Of a stretch of 64,000 nt of DNA, positions 33,779-46,443 are shown piece by piece; position 1 is the first letter of the stretch, and each line of letters opens with the position of its first letter. Made by a program: the position numbers and the translations under genes. A model generated the notes under the pieces. It made no database searches. It was not told the origin of the DNA and was given only the letters and a program-made list of their open reading frames with translations. This stretch comes from Akebia trifoliata. Taxonomy: Eukaryota > Streptophyta > Magnoliopsida > Ranunculales > Lardizabalaceae. The stretch is from contig CM030717.1 of the NCBI GenBank assembly GCA_017979445.1, positions 26,229,132 to 26,293,131 of the forward strand. The letters run 5' to 3'.

Positions 33779-34238
33779 TATTATGCCAATTAACATCTTG
33801 GGTTGATGATAACATCTTGAGTTTCTTAAGGAATTAAAATCTTTAATTCAGGTTTTTTTTCCTTTTCTGATAAATAACTTTGGAGCCCCACTCCATTTAT
33901 ATGTTGTATTTAATAGTCAACATCAGTCTTTTTATAATTCTATACACGTCTACTTTTTCTACCTTGCAAACTAAAACATATTTTCAGTGAACCTTTAAAT
34001 TAGATTAGGGAACTTCTCATTCCTTTATAAAATATCTCAATAGAAAGATCAATTTAAACCTACATAGGTATCATGTAGAATCAATAATTTCAGAAAAAAT
34101 GTACAACATCATGCTATGCTTAATGAAAGTAAATGAAATAATGATGTCAGGAACATGAGCAACATAGCTAGCACTAATATAAATATCAATCGGAAATTAA
34201 TAATGAAATGCATACAACTGCAATTTACATGTGCCTTT
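33779..34238. other. Host DNA remnant between elements A and B
   Basis: Before both insertions this 460-bp piece joined 8590 on the left to 53022 on the right. No exon is certain. On the minus strand it directly follows the truncated TMEM214-like exon, so it may be intron or decayed exon of that gene. Confidence 0.55.
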
Positions 34239-36503
34239 TGTAGACACCCCAATTTGAACGGGCCCTCACTCGAAAGAGCCCAAAAATAGTGATTTCTAGA
34301 TAAATTTGACCAGCGGGCCTCGAAGGCCCGAAGCATTAAAATGTGATGTTCTAGCCCAAAATCCGAGCCTCTAACACCTCTCAATGGGTCAGTAGGTCCA
34401 CCAAAGGGACCCGGCAAGCTCACATCTACCCCGCTCCATGAAAAATGTCGATTTTCCAACAAAAAGGTCAACGGGCCTCTAAGGCCCAAAACGCTAAAAA
34501 TGACATTTTGAATTTAACCGAGATCCCTAAGACCACCCAATGGTCTAAGGGACCCACAAGAAGGGTTGTGACCCATCCCACACGTGTTCAACATCACCGC
34601 TCCACGCTTACATCCAAAAATCGATAAAATCCTTCAAACGGGCCCAAAAAGCCCGATTTGTCAACACACGACATTTTGATCAAATCAATAATTTCAAAAA
34701 TTTCAAAAAAATCAAAAAAATAAAAATGTGAGACCTTGGATACCTACCCCCATCTACCTCCCGCCGTCCCACCTCGAGATCCGCAAACACCCTAAGTCCC
34801 TTTGAGGCCCACAAACCTTCACTCCTTTCCTAAAAATAATTTCTTACCTTACCCTTAACCCAAAATTAATCCTATATCACCTAAACCCTAAACAAACCTT
34901 ATATAACCCACAACCCTCCTAAACCCAAGCCAAACACTTAAAAGCCCACTAACTATTACCCATATCCAACTCATTACCTAACCCATAACCTTAACCCATT
35001 ACCCATTACCCACATCAACCAATCAACCCCTCAATATCAAAAGATGACACATGTCATCACCACCCTTCACCTCCTTCATCTAATCACCCACTCCCATCAC
35101 CATTCTCTAAACACTCTATCTAACCCACATCACCTCTCTCCAAAATCACCTCAACCCATACCCTACCCTAACCTACCCTATCTCCATTCTCTAACATTAT
35201 TAACCACCCACACCTTAACCCATACCCTAACCCATCACCATTCTCTAACATCATCACCCATATCCCTTATAAATCAACCCATCACTTTCCCTTAAAACAC
35301 TCCAACAAAATCACCTCAACCCATACTTCCTTCATCATCAATCAACTAACCCACACTCCTATCTCTAATCAAACAACCCCCATCAACCAATCAACCAATC
35401 TCATCACCTCACCCTCTCATCATGATTGTCACATGGCATCATCCCCTCTCTCCTCCCAAAAATCAATTTAACAACCTCTTACACTACCCATTCTCCAAAA
35501 TCTACACACCTCACCTCATCAACCAACCTAACACTTCTTCTCTAAACAACTCTCTTACACCCCACTCCCCCCATCAACCATCACTCATCTCATCCCACCA
35601 AACATTTTACCCAAATGGATTTAGGTAAAATCCAAACCATTTGGGTTAAAACACAACCCACTTTCATCCTTTACATAAATACCCTCACTTGTATTCCAAA
35701 TTTCAAACCTTCCACCTCTAAAACCCATGCCATTATCATCCCTTTCAAAATTTAACCCCATCATACCCCCAAACCTCCTCTCAACTCCTATAAATACCCC
35801 CAAACCTCCTTCCAAAAAGGGTGACCAAGTATTACAAAGTTTTCACCAAGTCTCCCTAAAAAAAAATCTACTTTCTCTACTTATCTCCACTACTCTCTCC
35901 TACCACCCTCTAAAAAAGAAAGTAATTTTTCTCATACTCCACCAAGGACAAAAGGATTCAAAGAAGAAGAAGAAGAAAAGAGGATCAAGGATACAAGGTG
36001 GGTGCAACAAACACCCCCCTCTCTCTCTCTACACCCTCTCCTCTTCCCTTTTCTATCATCCCCCTTCTTTTCATTTTATTTTAAATAGGTTGAACATGAA
36101 GGGACCCCATGGCTAAAGGTCTAAAAGGGTTATTTCCATCAATGAAATAACCCTACGACCAAGCCAAAAGCGAATCCCTATCGAGGATACAAACACTCCC
36201 ACGTGGCACTTTATTTTTCAAGGTTCTTTAAAATAAAAAATGACTGAATTGTGTTGAGGTTACCGCCATTTGACGGGGAAAAAAGGGTACCTAATACCTT
36301 TCCTTTTCTCCAACCGAGCCACTTGCCCGAACCTTTAGGTTTGATTAGTTTCCTATCCGTTGCGAGTCACTAACGCCAAAAAATGGCAATTTTTCGAAAA
36401 GTATACACCGGGTGACCATTCACACCCATTTACAATTTTAATGGTGGCGACTCCAAATAGTAGTATATGTGGCCATCGTAAGGATGAAAACCACGTATCT
36501 ACA
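34239..36503 (+). repeat. Element B 5' LTR
   Basis: TGTAGACACC to GTATCTACA, 2265 bp. It has a G-poor U3, the degraded inverted repeat at 35609-35645, a TATA box at 35789-35796, and a donor-like ACAAG|GTGGGT at 35993-36003. It is alignable to but clearly diverged from the LTR of A, so it represents a separate subfamily. Confidence 0.95.
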
Positions 36504-36505
36504 GC

Positions 36506-36523
36506 TGGCGACTCCACTGGGGA
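36506..36523 (+). other. Primer binding site, element B
   Basis: TGGCGACTCCACTGGGGA, two bases after the LTR end, identical to the PBS of element A; tRNA-Arg type. Confidence 0.9.
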
Positions 36524-37249
36524 TACCATGGTTCATTCCTTGTGACAACTCGGTCATTTTTGAAAAAAGAAAAAAACAAAACACAGATTTCTAAGTTACT
36601 AACATGGTTTGTTTGTGGTTTCCCATGTTCTTTTTTTTTATTTTGTTCCAAGTCCATTGTAATATTTATTTATTTTTCATTGCTTGTATCATGATATTTG
36701 TAAGGGGGTCGATGAAAAATAATGAATGAAAATGCACATGTGCACTTGCGAGCATAGCCTCACTTCCAAGCCACCCTACCCTCAATATACATAAGTCCGA
36801 TGATTAGTAGCTCTACGGCTTGAGATCGTTATTTCAAGTGTCGGGAATGAACACATCAAACCCGATCACCAACCAACGACGTGTGTACTTCGGTATGCAT
36901 CGAGGTTTGAAGATCGGGTAGCCGTGAAGCCACCTATTAAACTCATGCATATGCCCGGCTAGATGAGCTAGGACACAAATTTTTGATGTTATATCGACCC
37001 CCAAGCAATTTGTAATTGTACAAGTTGTAGTCAGGCCTTGAAGCCCAAGTTGTAAGCCCCAAAGAGGCACGCGTAGATTGTAGGATATTTATTTTCGTTT
37101 TCCTTCCATCTCCTCTTAGGTAAAAGGGGAGGAATGCATCACATTAAGGTTAAAAAAAAACAGTGAGCAAAGGACTTAGAACAATGGGAGACATCCAAAA
37201 TAGTGGCAACGAAACCAGTTTCTGTGATTTGCAGAAACTGGGTTTCTTT
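36524..37249 (+). other. Element B leader, first non-coding part
   Basis: No ORF is supported. It matches 10733-11479 of element A with small indels. Confidence 0.6.
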
Positions 37250-37467
37250 CTGGTTCGTGCACATAACACGGTTAGGCACGAATGTGTCTCATCCGTTCCA
37301 GAAACACGGATGAGACAGTGAGTACTTCATCCATTCCAAAAGCACGGATGAGACAACGGAGATTTTAACCGTGCTCCAGACACGGTTAAAACGAAAAATC
37401 ACCTTATCCGTGCCTTGAGTACGGTTGAAATAATAGATGTCTCATCCGTGCCATTAACACGGACCAG
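37250..37467 (+). repeat. 38-bp-period hairpin array, element B leader (6 units)
   Basis: The cores are at 37254, 37292, 37330, 37368, 37407 and 37445 (spacing 38, one 39). Unit 4 reads AACCGTG...CACGGTT instead of ATCCGTG...CACGGAT, a paired change that keeps the stem. The array closes CACGGACCAGAGTGAACTCGACC, as in element A. It has two more units than the A leader. Confidence 0.82.
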
Positions 37468-37739
37468 AGTGAACTCGACCCTACAGGTTGAACTCGACAG
37501 CCCATTTTTGAAGGGAGCTACTTACTAATCGATCCAACGTTGATGGCATCCTTAGAAAAATCTCAAGTTTTGGGACAAATTAAGTAAGGTGGATTTTGTT
37601 TATTAATGTTTCCAAAAATAAAAATAAAAAAACAAAAAACAAAAAAATAAAAATAAAATATAAAACAATAAAAAAAAAGGGAAGGGGCGAAATTTGCGGA
37701 CTTTCCAACTCAAAACAATTTTGTGAACCGAATCCCCAC

Positions 37740-38375
37740 TTGTATCCATTTAAATCGGGCCCACAATCCAAACCATTCCAACTGGGTCCACGACCCAGAT
37801 CCAATCCAACTGGGTCCACGCCCCAGATCCATTTTCAATTGGGTTACGACCCAGATCCAATCCAACTGGGTTACGACCCAGATCCATTTTCAATTGGGTT
37901 ACAACCCAGATCCACTTCCAACTGGGTCCACGACCCAGATCCTATCCAACTGGGTCCACGACCCAGATCCACTTCCAACTGGGTCCATAACTCAGATCCA
38001 TTTCCAAATGGGTCCACGACTCAGATCCGATCCAACTGGGTCCATGACCCAGATCCACTTCCAACTGGGTCCATGACCCAGATCCATTTCCAAATGGGTC
38101 CACGACCCAGATCCAATCCAACCGGGTATACGACCCAGATCCACTTCCAACTGGGTCCACGACCCAGATCCACTTCAATTGGGTCCATGACCCAGATCCG
38201 ATCCAACTAGGTCCATGACCCAGATCCATTTTCAATTGGGTTACGACCCCGATCCGACCCAACTGGGTCTACGACCCAGATCCACTTCCCACTGGGTCCA
38301 TGACCCAGATCCAAATCATTTCAACTGGGTTTACAACCCAGATTTGTTTTCAACTGGATTAGCAATCCAGATTCA
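37740..38375 (+). repeat. CTGGGTC/GACCCAG palindromic minisatellite, element B leader
   Basis: About 20 units of 28-30 bp, each holding CTGGGTY-N3-RACCCAG then ATCC. The order and spacers differ from the array of A, showing independent expansion. Open frames on both strands are only the repeat. Confidence 0.87.
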
Positions 38376-38715
38376 ATTTCGAACCAAGTCCACGATCTAA
38401 CAAAGATGACAACCAATCGATCGACTCAAATGCATTCAACTTTTTCAAAAAAAAAAAAAAAACAAAACCAGATTTTAAAAAGTACCAATTGCAGTTATTG
38501 ATCAAAGTTGATGCCTAGAAAGATCTTACCCTGTTGATACGAGGGGGATAGACTATGTTTATTCAGAGAACAAGGTGATTTAAGAGTGTCATTGTGCGCT
38601 ACCTCTTCCTTGGAGATCTGCCTGGCCGAAGATGATTTCAGAGAACTGAATCGGAGGCTACTAAAAACATGGGTTATTCCAAATCGATTTATCTCAAAAT
38701 TATTTTTTTTATAAA
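38376..38715 (+). other. Element B leader between two arrays
   Basis: Non-coding. It matches 12301-12629 in element A and holds an A-run near 38445. Confidence 0.5.
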
Positions 38716-39545
38716 TATTTTCCCGACTTCGTGTCGATGCCAGCTTCGTGCTGATGAAATTACTTTTTCAAAATATTTTCCCGACTCCGTGTCGATGTCG
38801 GCCTCGTGTTGATGAAACTACCTTTTTCAAAATATTTTCTCGACTCCGTGTCGATGCCGGCCCCGTGCTGATGAAACTACCTCTTTCAAAATATTTTACC
38901 GACTCCATGTCGATGCCAGCTCCGTGCTGATGAAATTACTTTTTTAAATGTTTTCCCGACTCCGTGTCGATGCCAACTCCGTGCTGATGAAATTACTCTT
39001 TCAAAACGTTTTCCCGACCCCGTGTCGATGCCAGCTCCGCGCTGATAAAATTACATTTTAAATGTTTTCCCAACCCCGTGTCGATGCCAGCTCCGTGCTG
39101 ATGCCAACTCCGTGTTGAGGCCGACTCCACGTCGATGCCAGCTCCGTGCTGAGATAACTCTGCTTTCAAAATGTTTTCCCGACCCCGTGTCGATGCCAGC
39201 TCCGTACTGATGAAATTACTTTTTCAAAATGTTTTCCCGACCCCGTGTCGATGCTAGCCCCGTGCTGATGCCAACTCCGTGCTGATGCCGACTCCGTGTC
39301 GATGCCAGCTCCGTACTGAGATAATTCTACTTTCAAAATGTTTTCCCGACCCCGTGTCGATGCCAGCTCCGTACTGATGAAATTACATTTCCTAAAATAG
39401 TTTACCGACTCCGTGTCGATACCAGCTCCATGCTGATGCCAACTCCGCGTTGATGCCGACTCCGTGTCGATGTCAGCTCCGTGCTGATGTAATTCTTTTG
39501 TAAAATATTTTACCAACTTCGTGTTGATGCCGGCTCCGCGTCGAG
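38716..39545 (+). repeat. TCCGTG mini-hairpin array, element B leader
   Basis: Alternating CGAC-TCCGT-GTCG and CAGC-TCCGT-GCTG mini-palindromes separated by ATGC and by an AAATTACTTTTTCAAAATRTTTTCC spacer make a superunit of about 60 bp. The array is longer than in element A (830 versus 570 bp). Minus-strand open frames rich in H, Q, G and T are translations of the repeat. Confidence 0.85.
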
Positions 39546-39727
39546 AAATTACTTATTTGCTAAAAATCATAATAAACAACTTTACCCAACTTAATAAAAC
39601 ATCATGCATCTTTATTTTTGTAAACAAGATAGTAACACTTGGTCGTCTGTACCCACAGGTGGCCAAGCGAAAGAAATACAAGCAGCCAGAAGTGTCTCCT
39701 TATTTACTCAGATCGTCTACCGTCACC

Positions 39728-41431
39728 ATGAGTTCTTCCGAACCAACACAACCTCCAGTGATCGAAGCGTCAGGTATCGACCCGCAGATAACAACGCTAC
39801 TAAAGATAATTGAGAGGCAAGAAAAGATAGTGAGTACCGTGTTAGCCAATGCCAGCATCCTGCAAGCTCAAACGATACAACAACACGCATCCGGGTCAAA
39901 TCAAGAGTTACCCGAGCAACCCCCACAGGGACCATAGACCACAATGCCGCCTGCAGTACCTGAATACCAGGGGCCTCCGCTCTATATTCCACAAAATCGA
40001 CCAACCCCTGTGGTTATTCCCGACAATGAATGTGAGTATAGGGCTACGGAAACCAAAAGCGTAACAGATGAAAAATTGGCTCAGTAGATCGAATCTCTAC
40101 AGGAAGAGATGAGGAGGATGAAGGGTCTCAACTCTATGAGCGGAACCCGATTCAAGGATCTGTACTTTTACCCCAATGTTCAATTACCAGCCAAGTTCAA
40201 GTGTCCAGAATTTGAAAAATATAACGGAGTAGGGTGTCCGCTATCGCATCTGAAGTTGTATTATGGATCCATGTATCAGTATGGTGAAGATGATAGGTTA
40301 TTGGTGCAACTGTTTCAGAGAAACTTAAGAGGATCGGCACTCAAATGGTTTTCTGGACTAGATCACTCATTCATTAAAAACTGGCAGGACTTAGTCGAAA
40401 TGTTCTTGCAAAATTACCGGTTCAATACTGATGTGGGGTTAGATCGAAATGACATGGTCAAAATGACAAGAAAGCAACGGGAAACGGTGAAAGAGTATGC
40501 ACAGAGATGGCGAGAGTCCGCCTCACAAGTAAGGCCTACAATGACAGAACAAGAGATGAACACTACGTTTATCTCGACACTAGGGCACGCCTTCTATACT
40601 CAGCTGGTGGGGTACACCACAGGCACATTCTCAAACCTAGTACAAGTAGTAGATCGGGTCGAGGACGGGATCTGAACCGGTCTGATCTTCAATTTCACGA
40701 GTCTAGGGGCAACAACAGGAATCCCTTCTCAGAGAAAGCCAGTACCTCCAAGAAAAAAGAGGGAAGAAACTCAGGTCAATAACGTACAGCCGAATCGACC
40801 CTTCTTCATCCCTTCACCAGCACCGAAACCACAAGCACCGACAACTTCATGAGCACCAGCACCGCCAACATGGAACCCTCCACCTCAGAACCAATTCAGG
40901 ACAAACCCTCCCCCAATTGCACAGTAGGCACCATTATATGGACAAAACCAGTAGGCACGACCCAACAGAGTAAACAGAGTATTTACCAGGTTACCCATGA
41001 CATTGTCGGAATTACTGCCAATCTTACTCAGGGGTGAGTATCTTGCAAAACGCCCGCCAAATCCTGAGGCTGCCAAAGGGCCAAGGTACAACCCCAATTT
41101 ATTCTGCGAATTCCACATGGGTGCACCAGGACACTCTACAGACCAATGCTGGCAGTTCAAGCATCAAGTACAAAACCTGGTCGATAAAAAGGCTCTCATC
41201 TTGGATGGACCTGCCAACCCGCCTCAACCACAGAACATCAATCAAAACCCCCTACCTACTCACAATGGAGAGGGGAGTGGGCACAGGATGAATGTCATCG
41301 ACGGAAAACTCAACTTTAATCCTTCTAATTTGATAGCACCGATTGGGACGAAAGTCAGGGTCCACTTAACCCAGGAATCAGGGACATCAATGGTTAACAC
41401 GGTCAACCATCATACAACAAATCCATCGTAA
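39728..41431 (+). pseudogene. gag: gag of element B
   Basis: Same protein as in A. The frame is open from the acceptor-like ACCCACAG at 39651-39658 through the ATG at 39728. Seen in order: the N-terminal helix, the proline-rich stretch, the gag core (LKWFSGLDHSF, ETVKEYAQRWRES) and the zinc knuckle CEFHMGAPGHSTDQC (about 41101-41145). Stops are TAG 39935-39937, a TAG near 40085, TGA 40673-40675, further stops around 40850-40960, and TAA 41429-41431. No insertion interrupts it, so it shows the empty site for the solo LTR of A. The 10-bp stretch deleted in A is present here. Confidence 0.88.
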
Positions 41432-43607
41432 AATTCACTACCACCACTCGGATTGGCCGACCTCACCATCCATTCCACTACTACTAACCGACCGCCTTTA
41501 ATCATACCTTACGGATCACCACATCATCGAAATTTCACCCGGCCTCCCCTTGTTATACCCTACACATCCCCATGTTCTCAAGGATCAACTCGACCCCCCT
41601 CTACATACCATACACTTCGTTTTCACGTCCACCACTCATCATTCCATATACTCCATCAGCCCCTCACACAACTACTCCTACTACCACTACCTCCAAATCA
41701 CCACCACCACCCCTCATCCTCAACATGAAACCCGATCCACCTCCCATAACCATACGCTCACCTAAACCATTCCCCTATAGCTCCGATTAGGCAGTCCCCT
41801 GGAGCTATGAGACCACTATCACCACAACAACAGGGGTCGAAACAAAGAAAGAAACAATAGTGGCTGACATCGGCCATATGACAAGGGCAGGAAAATGCCA
41901 AAAATTGTCAGAAAATGGGGCGAATGTCAAGGAAGAAACGGAAGAGACTGCGAAAGAGGTAACTGATGAAGAAAAAAGACAAGTTAAGGGAAAGGGTAAG
42001 CTGTATAAAGATGATAAGACGAAAAAAAAGGTGAAGGTGACAGACAAAGAAGCTACAGACTTTGTTAAGCTTGTTATCAAGAGCGAGCATAATATAGTAG
42101 ACAGACTAAACAAGCAGCCAGTTCAAATCAGTATTCTGGGATTAATGCAAAAATCAGAAGAGCACCAAGAGGCACTGCTGAGAGTTCTGGGAAAATCACA
42201 TGTACCTTCGACCACGACACCATCACAGTTGGAACAAACAGTCGGTTAGATCATGGCCCCAATCCCATTATTTTCACAGAGAATGAATTTACGCCTGAGG
42301 GGACGGGACACGTTGAACCACTAAACATCATAGTCATATGCAAGGGCATGATGGTCGCCAAAGTACTGATTGATAATGGCTCAGCACTCAACGTATGTCC
42401 ACTTGAAACCTTCCGGAAACTCAACGCCGATTGGTCGCATGTGAAACCCAACAACAAGGTTGTTCGAGGTTTTGATAGCTCAAGAAGGGATTCGTTGGGA
42501 GAAGTAGACCTACCGATCACAATAGGTCCTTGCACCTTTGATGTGACATTTGAATTCATGAAAATACCAACGACCTTCAACTTGTTACTGGACAGACCTT
42601 GGATCCACATTGTCGGAGTTGTACCTTCCTCATTGCACCAAAGAGTCAAATTTATCATGGAGCAGAGGATGATATCAGTATTGGCAGAGAACATTATCTC
42701 GGTTGGCAGAGCTCCAGACGTGCCGTTTATTAATATAGAAATGACGAAAGACAAGGCACTCTACCATTCATACCAATTCGCTGCTGTCAATCACATCGAG
42801 AAAGGAAATGAGAAGATAAAGGCAAAGCTATCAAGAATGAGTCTGATGATCGATCGAGTCATGAAAAGGGCAGGCTATCGACCCAAGCAAGGGTTGGGAT
42901 CGGGAGGAAGAGGAAGAGCTATACCGATCGAAGCGAGAAAGCATACTCCCTATTTTGGTCTGGGGTTTAGGCCCACAAAAAAGGATATTGCAGAAATGAA
43001 TTATAAGAAAAAAGAGCTTCGACTAGCGAGAAGGCAAAACCATGAACCGAACATCTGGAATCTAGGCCGAGTCCCCCACATCAGTATTAGCTTCCCAAGA
43101 TCACATGTCAGACCCGACAGCTTATCAGAACCACCATCAGCAAAAAGGCCAAAAAGGGTAAATCCCAAACTAGTGCACATTCAAGAAGACCCAATCGTAG
43201 AGTCCCAATCGTCATTCGAAGAAGGCATTGATGTCCTATTCAATGGGGATTCTGATGAAAGTCCATCAAAGACTACTCCAAAATCCCCTAAGGTGGAGGT
43301 CACTACCAACCAAGAGAACAACTCACCATTTTCATCAGGCATTGACTGGGCATCAGTCGTCATCCCGCCAAGCTTGGGAGGGACTATGCCCCAATCTAAC
43401 CAATCGGAGATCATGGTCATCTCTGAGCCACCATCCAAATCATCCAACGAATCATTTGCTCATCTCATCTGCCCCCTCAGAGAAGGGGAAACATTGCACA
43501 ACTGGGAGGAATTCCCATTGACACTAGAGGCTGTCGAGGCCTCCAAAAAACAACGCCGTTAGGCGACATCAATTTGCCCGAGGATCGTAACGAGCCCTCG
43601 TCCTCGG
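41432..43607 (+). pseudogene. pol: Protease and G-patch region of element B pol
   Basis: It begins with RPPLIIPY/RPPLVIPY repeats, then a Lys-rich linker. The protease has active site IDNGSALNV (about 42368) and LLDRPWIH, where the Gly usually found after LL is Asp. The G-patch-like YRPKQGLGSG/FGLGFRP region is at 42870-42980 and the acidic tail ends with a TAG at 43560-43562. Beyond that TAG the same frame runs open to the donor at 43608. Other stops lie near 41788 and 42247. Overall the frame is better kept than in A between 42348 and 43559. Confidence 0.82.
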
Positions 43608-43674
43608 GTAAAGACTGTTTAGGGGGCTCCCTATCTTTATTAACAAGTTTGCATGATTGTTCTTCTTATTTCAG
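43608..43674 (+). other. Probable 67-bp intron between protease and RT, element B
   Basis: Donor CTCGG|GTAAAG, acceptor TTCTTCTTATTTCAG, 67 bp as in element A. Both borders are phase 0 in the protease and RT frames. Reading through without splicing meets TAG within 15 bases. Confidence 0.65.
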
Positions 43675-45378
43675 GTATTCAGAGAATCACAAAAAAATAA
43701 ATATTCCTCAAAAAGCAAAAAAATAAAAAATCTCTCAAAAATCAAAAAAATCAAAAAGCTTTCAAAATCACAAAAAATAGATATTTTTCAAAAACCCAAA
43801 AAAGAATTTTCAAGGGATCTGCCTCCATCAAATGAGTACTCAGATAAAACAGAATTTGAAAGGGATGAGTATGATTTTGATCTCGAACTCGACTTCGACC
43901 TCATGGGGATAGAAGAAGAGTCTGAGGACGAGATGGAGTAGCCACCCAAAGAAATCAAAGATTTGGTAGAACGTCACGAAAGAGGTGTTCAGCCAAACAT
44001 CGAGGATACAGACTCAATTAATCTTGGTACCGAAGAGGACCCACGAATTGTCAAGATTGGAACTTTGTTAACGTCGGAACAAAAAGGAGACATGGTCAAA
44101 TTCCTACGGAACTATCAGGACGTCTTCGCATGGTCATACAGAGATGTGCCTAGATTAGATATAGATCTGGTTGTCCACAAACTACCCATTGCTTCTGGAA
44201 GTAAGCCAATCAAGCAGAAACTGAGTAGACTGAAGCTAAAATGGACCCTCAAGGTCAAAGACGAGGTCATGAAGTAGTTAAAAGCCAGATTTCTCGCATT
44301 TTCTACGTACCCGGAATGGCTAGCTAACATCGTCCCAGTACCAAAGAAGGACGGAAAAGTACGCATGTGTGTCTACTACCGATACTTAAACAAAGCCAGT
44401 CCTAAGGACAATTTTCCACTCCCACACATCGACACCCTAGTCGACAGTACAACAGGGCATGGCATGTTCTCGTTCATGGATGGCTTCTCAGGTTATAATT
44501 AGATAAAAATGACAGAAGAAGACCAAGAAAAAACTACATTCATCACACCATGGGGTACTTTCCACTACAAAGTCATGCCATTCGGACTAAAGAATGCGGG
44601 GGCGACTTACCAACGGGCAATGACCGCACTATTCCACGACATGATCCATAAGGAAATGGAGGTCTACGTAGACGATATGATTGCTAAATCTGGCATTGAA
44701 GAAGACCACCTGGTAAATCTGAAGAAGTTGTTTCACAGATTCAGAAAATACAGCTTGAGGCTAAATCTGATAAAATGTGTGTTCAGGGCAACGTCGGGCA
44801 AGCTACTGGGATTCATCGTCAGCAGAAGGGGCATTGAAATAGATCCGACAAAGACTAAATATATCCTCGAAATGAAGGCGCCCGTTACAGAAAAAGACGT
44901 TCGGGGCTTTCTAGGGAGAATATAGTATATCAGTCGGTTTATAGCACAATTGACGCCTATCTGTGAACCGGTATTCAAGTTACTGAGGAAAGATACGCCG
45001 AAGAAGTGGAACAAAGACTGTCAGGAAGCATTCGACAAAATCAAGCAATATCTGCTCAATCCCCCAGTCTTAGTCCCTCCTACGCCAGGGCGACCTCTAC
45101 TGATGTACATCTCGGTGCAGGAAACATCAATGGGGTGTGTGCTAGGGCAACACGATGAATCAGGACGGAAGGAACAGGCCATCTATTATCTCAGCAAGAA
45201 ATTCACCGAGTATGAGGCAAAATATTCGACACTTGAGAAGACTTGTTGTGCGTTAGTCTGGGCATCTCAACGACTGCGTCATTATTTGCTCAACTACTCA
45301 ACTATGCTTATCGCCAGGATGGACCCCCTGAAGTACCTATTCGAAAAACCAGCACTCACAGGCCGCACAGCGAAATGA
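43675..45378 (+). pseudogene. pol: Reverse transcriptase and first RNase H of element B
   Basis: The frame opens at the acceptor (VFRESQKNKYSSK) and runs into NEYSDKTEFERDEYD. RT boxes: VPVPKKDGKVRMC, ITPWGTFHYKVMPFGLKNAG and YVDDM (44665-44679), then the RNase H with MGCVLGQHDE and YSTLEKTCCALVWA. Stops: TAG near 43939, TAG 44275-44277, TAG 44500-44502 (the YNQIKM Gln codon, as in A), TAG near 44924 and TGA 45376-45378. The VDYRDL box reads VYYRYL, losing an Asp that is usually conserved. Confidence 0.88.
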
Positions 45379-46443
45379 CAGTTATTGTTATCTGAGTTCA
45401 ACATCACCTATGTCACGTAAAAAGCCATCAAAGGGCAAGTCATTGCTAACCACCTCGCCGAGCACCCGTTGCCTAATTACGAGCCGCTAAAAACGAACTT
45501 CCCGGATGAAGTCATACTATTTACCGAGATTGAAAATGATGATGATGACGAAAAACCAGGCTGGAAAATATACTTCGAGGGAGCAGCCAATCAGAAAGGA
45601 AATGGAATAGGGGCAATCTTGATTAAACCAGATGGGTCCCATGTACCGATCGCAATCAGACTGAAATTTCAATGTTCTAACAACGAAACTGAATACGAGG
45701 CATGCATAATGGGGTTGAAAGCAGCACTAGATCTCGAGGTAGATGAGATCGATATTTTTGGAGATTCAAGCTTAATAGTCTATCAGACGACTGGAGAATG
45801 GAAGACCCGAGAACAAAGACTGGTCTCTTACCACGAGTATCTAGAGGAACTAAGCTCACGCTTTGACAGGATCTCATTTACATATATACCAAGAGCTAAG
45901 AATCAATTCGCAGATGCACTAGTTACGCTTGCTTCCATGATTAGTATTTCAGAAGATCTGGTCATCGACCCAATCGAGATTGGAATTCAGAATGAGCCGG
46001 CTTACTGTCTCCCTGTCGAAGTGGAAGAATCCGAAGAAAAGCCTTGGTATTCGGACATCAAGGCATATCTCGAAGATCGAACCCTTCCCTCGGATGCAAC
46101 GTCAAATGATCGCAGAACCATCCAGAAATTGGCAGGGCAATTCTTCATCAGCAATGGTATTCTATATAAGAAGTCGCACCACGAGGTCTTGCTCCGATGC
46201 GTAGCAGAAGCAGAAGCAAAACGATTAATCGAGACTGTGCATGGTGGAGTCTGTGGACCTCACATGAATGGTTATATGCTAGCAAATAAGATTATGCGGA
46301 TGGGGTACTATTGGTCGACAATGGAGAGTGACTGCTATCAGCATGTCCGTAAATGTCATCTATGCCAGATATACGCCAACAAGATCAATGCTCCACCATC
46401 AGAATTGCATAACATGACTACGCCTTGGCCCTTCTCACTCTAG
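45379..46443 (+). pseudogene. pol: Archaeal-type RNase H and integrase zinc finger, element B
   Basis: It carries the HLAEHPLPNYEP linker that is deleted in A. The second RNase H follows (YFEGAANQKGNG, where the usual catalytic Asp of FDG is Glu; then NNETEYEACIMGL, IFGDSSLIV, NQFADALVTLA). The integrase HHCC finger (VHGGVCGPHMNGY, CHLCQ) comes next. A stop (TAG 46441-46443, TGG in A) ends this frame before the integrase core. Confidence 0.87.

Noticed and set aside
34109..34489. Minus-strand frame running from host DNA into element B 5' LTR, with FILVLAMLL reminiscent of the TMEM214 FVVLAMVL segment
   Set aside because: The similarity is only a few hydrophobic residues and most of the frame is LTR sequence; not enough to call an exon.
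39166..39516. Minus-strand frame rich in HQHGA and DTESAS
   Set aside because: It only translates the 18-bp TCCGTG array and has no non-repeat portion.
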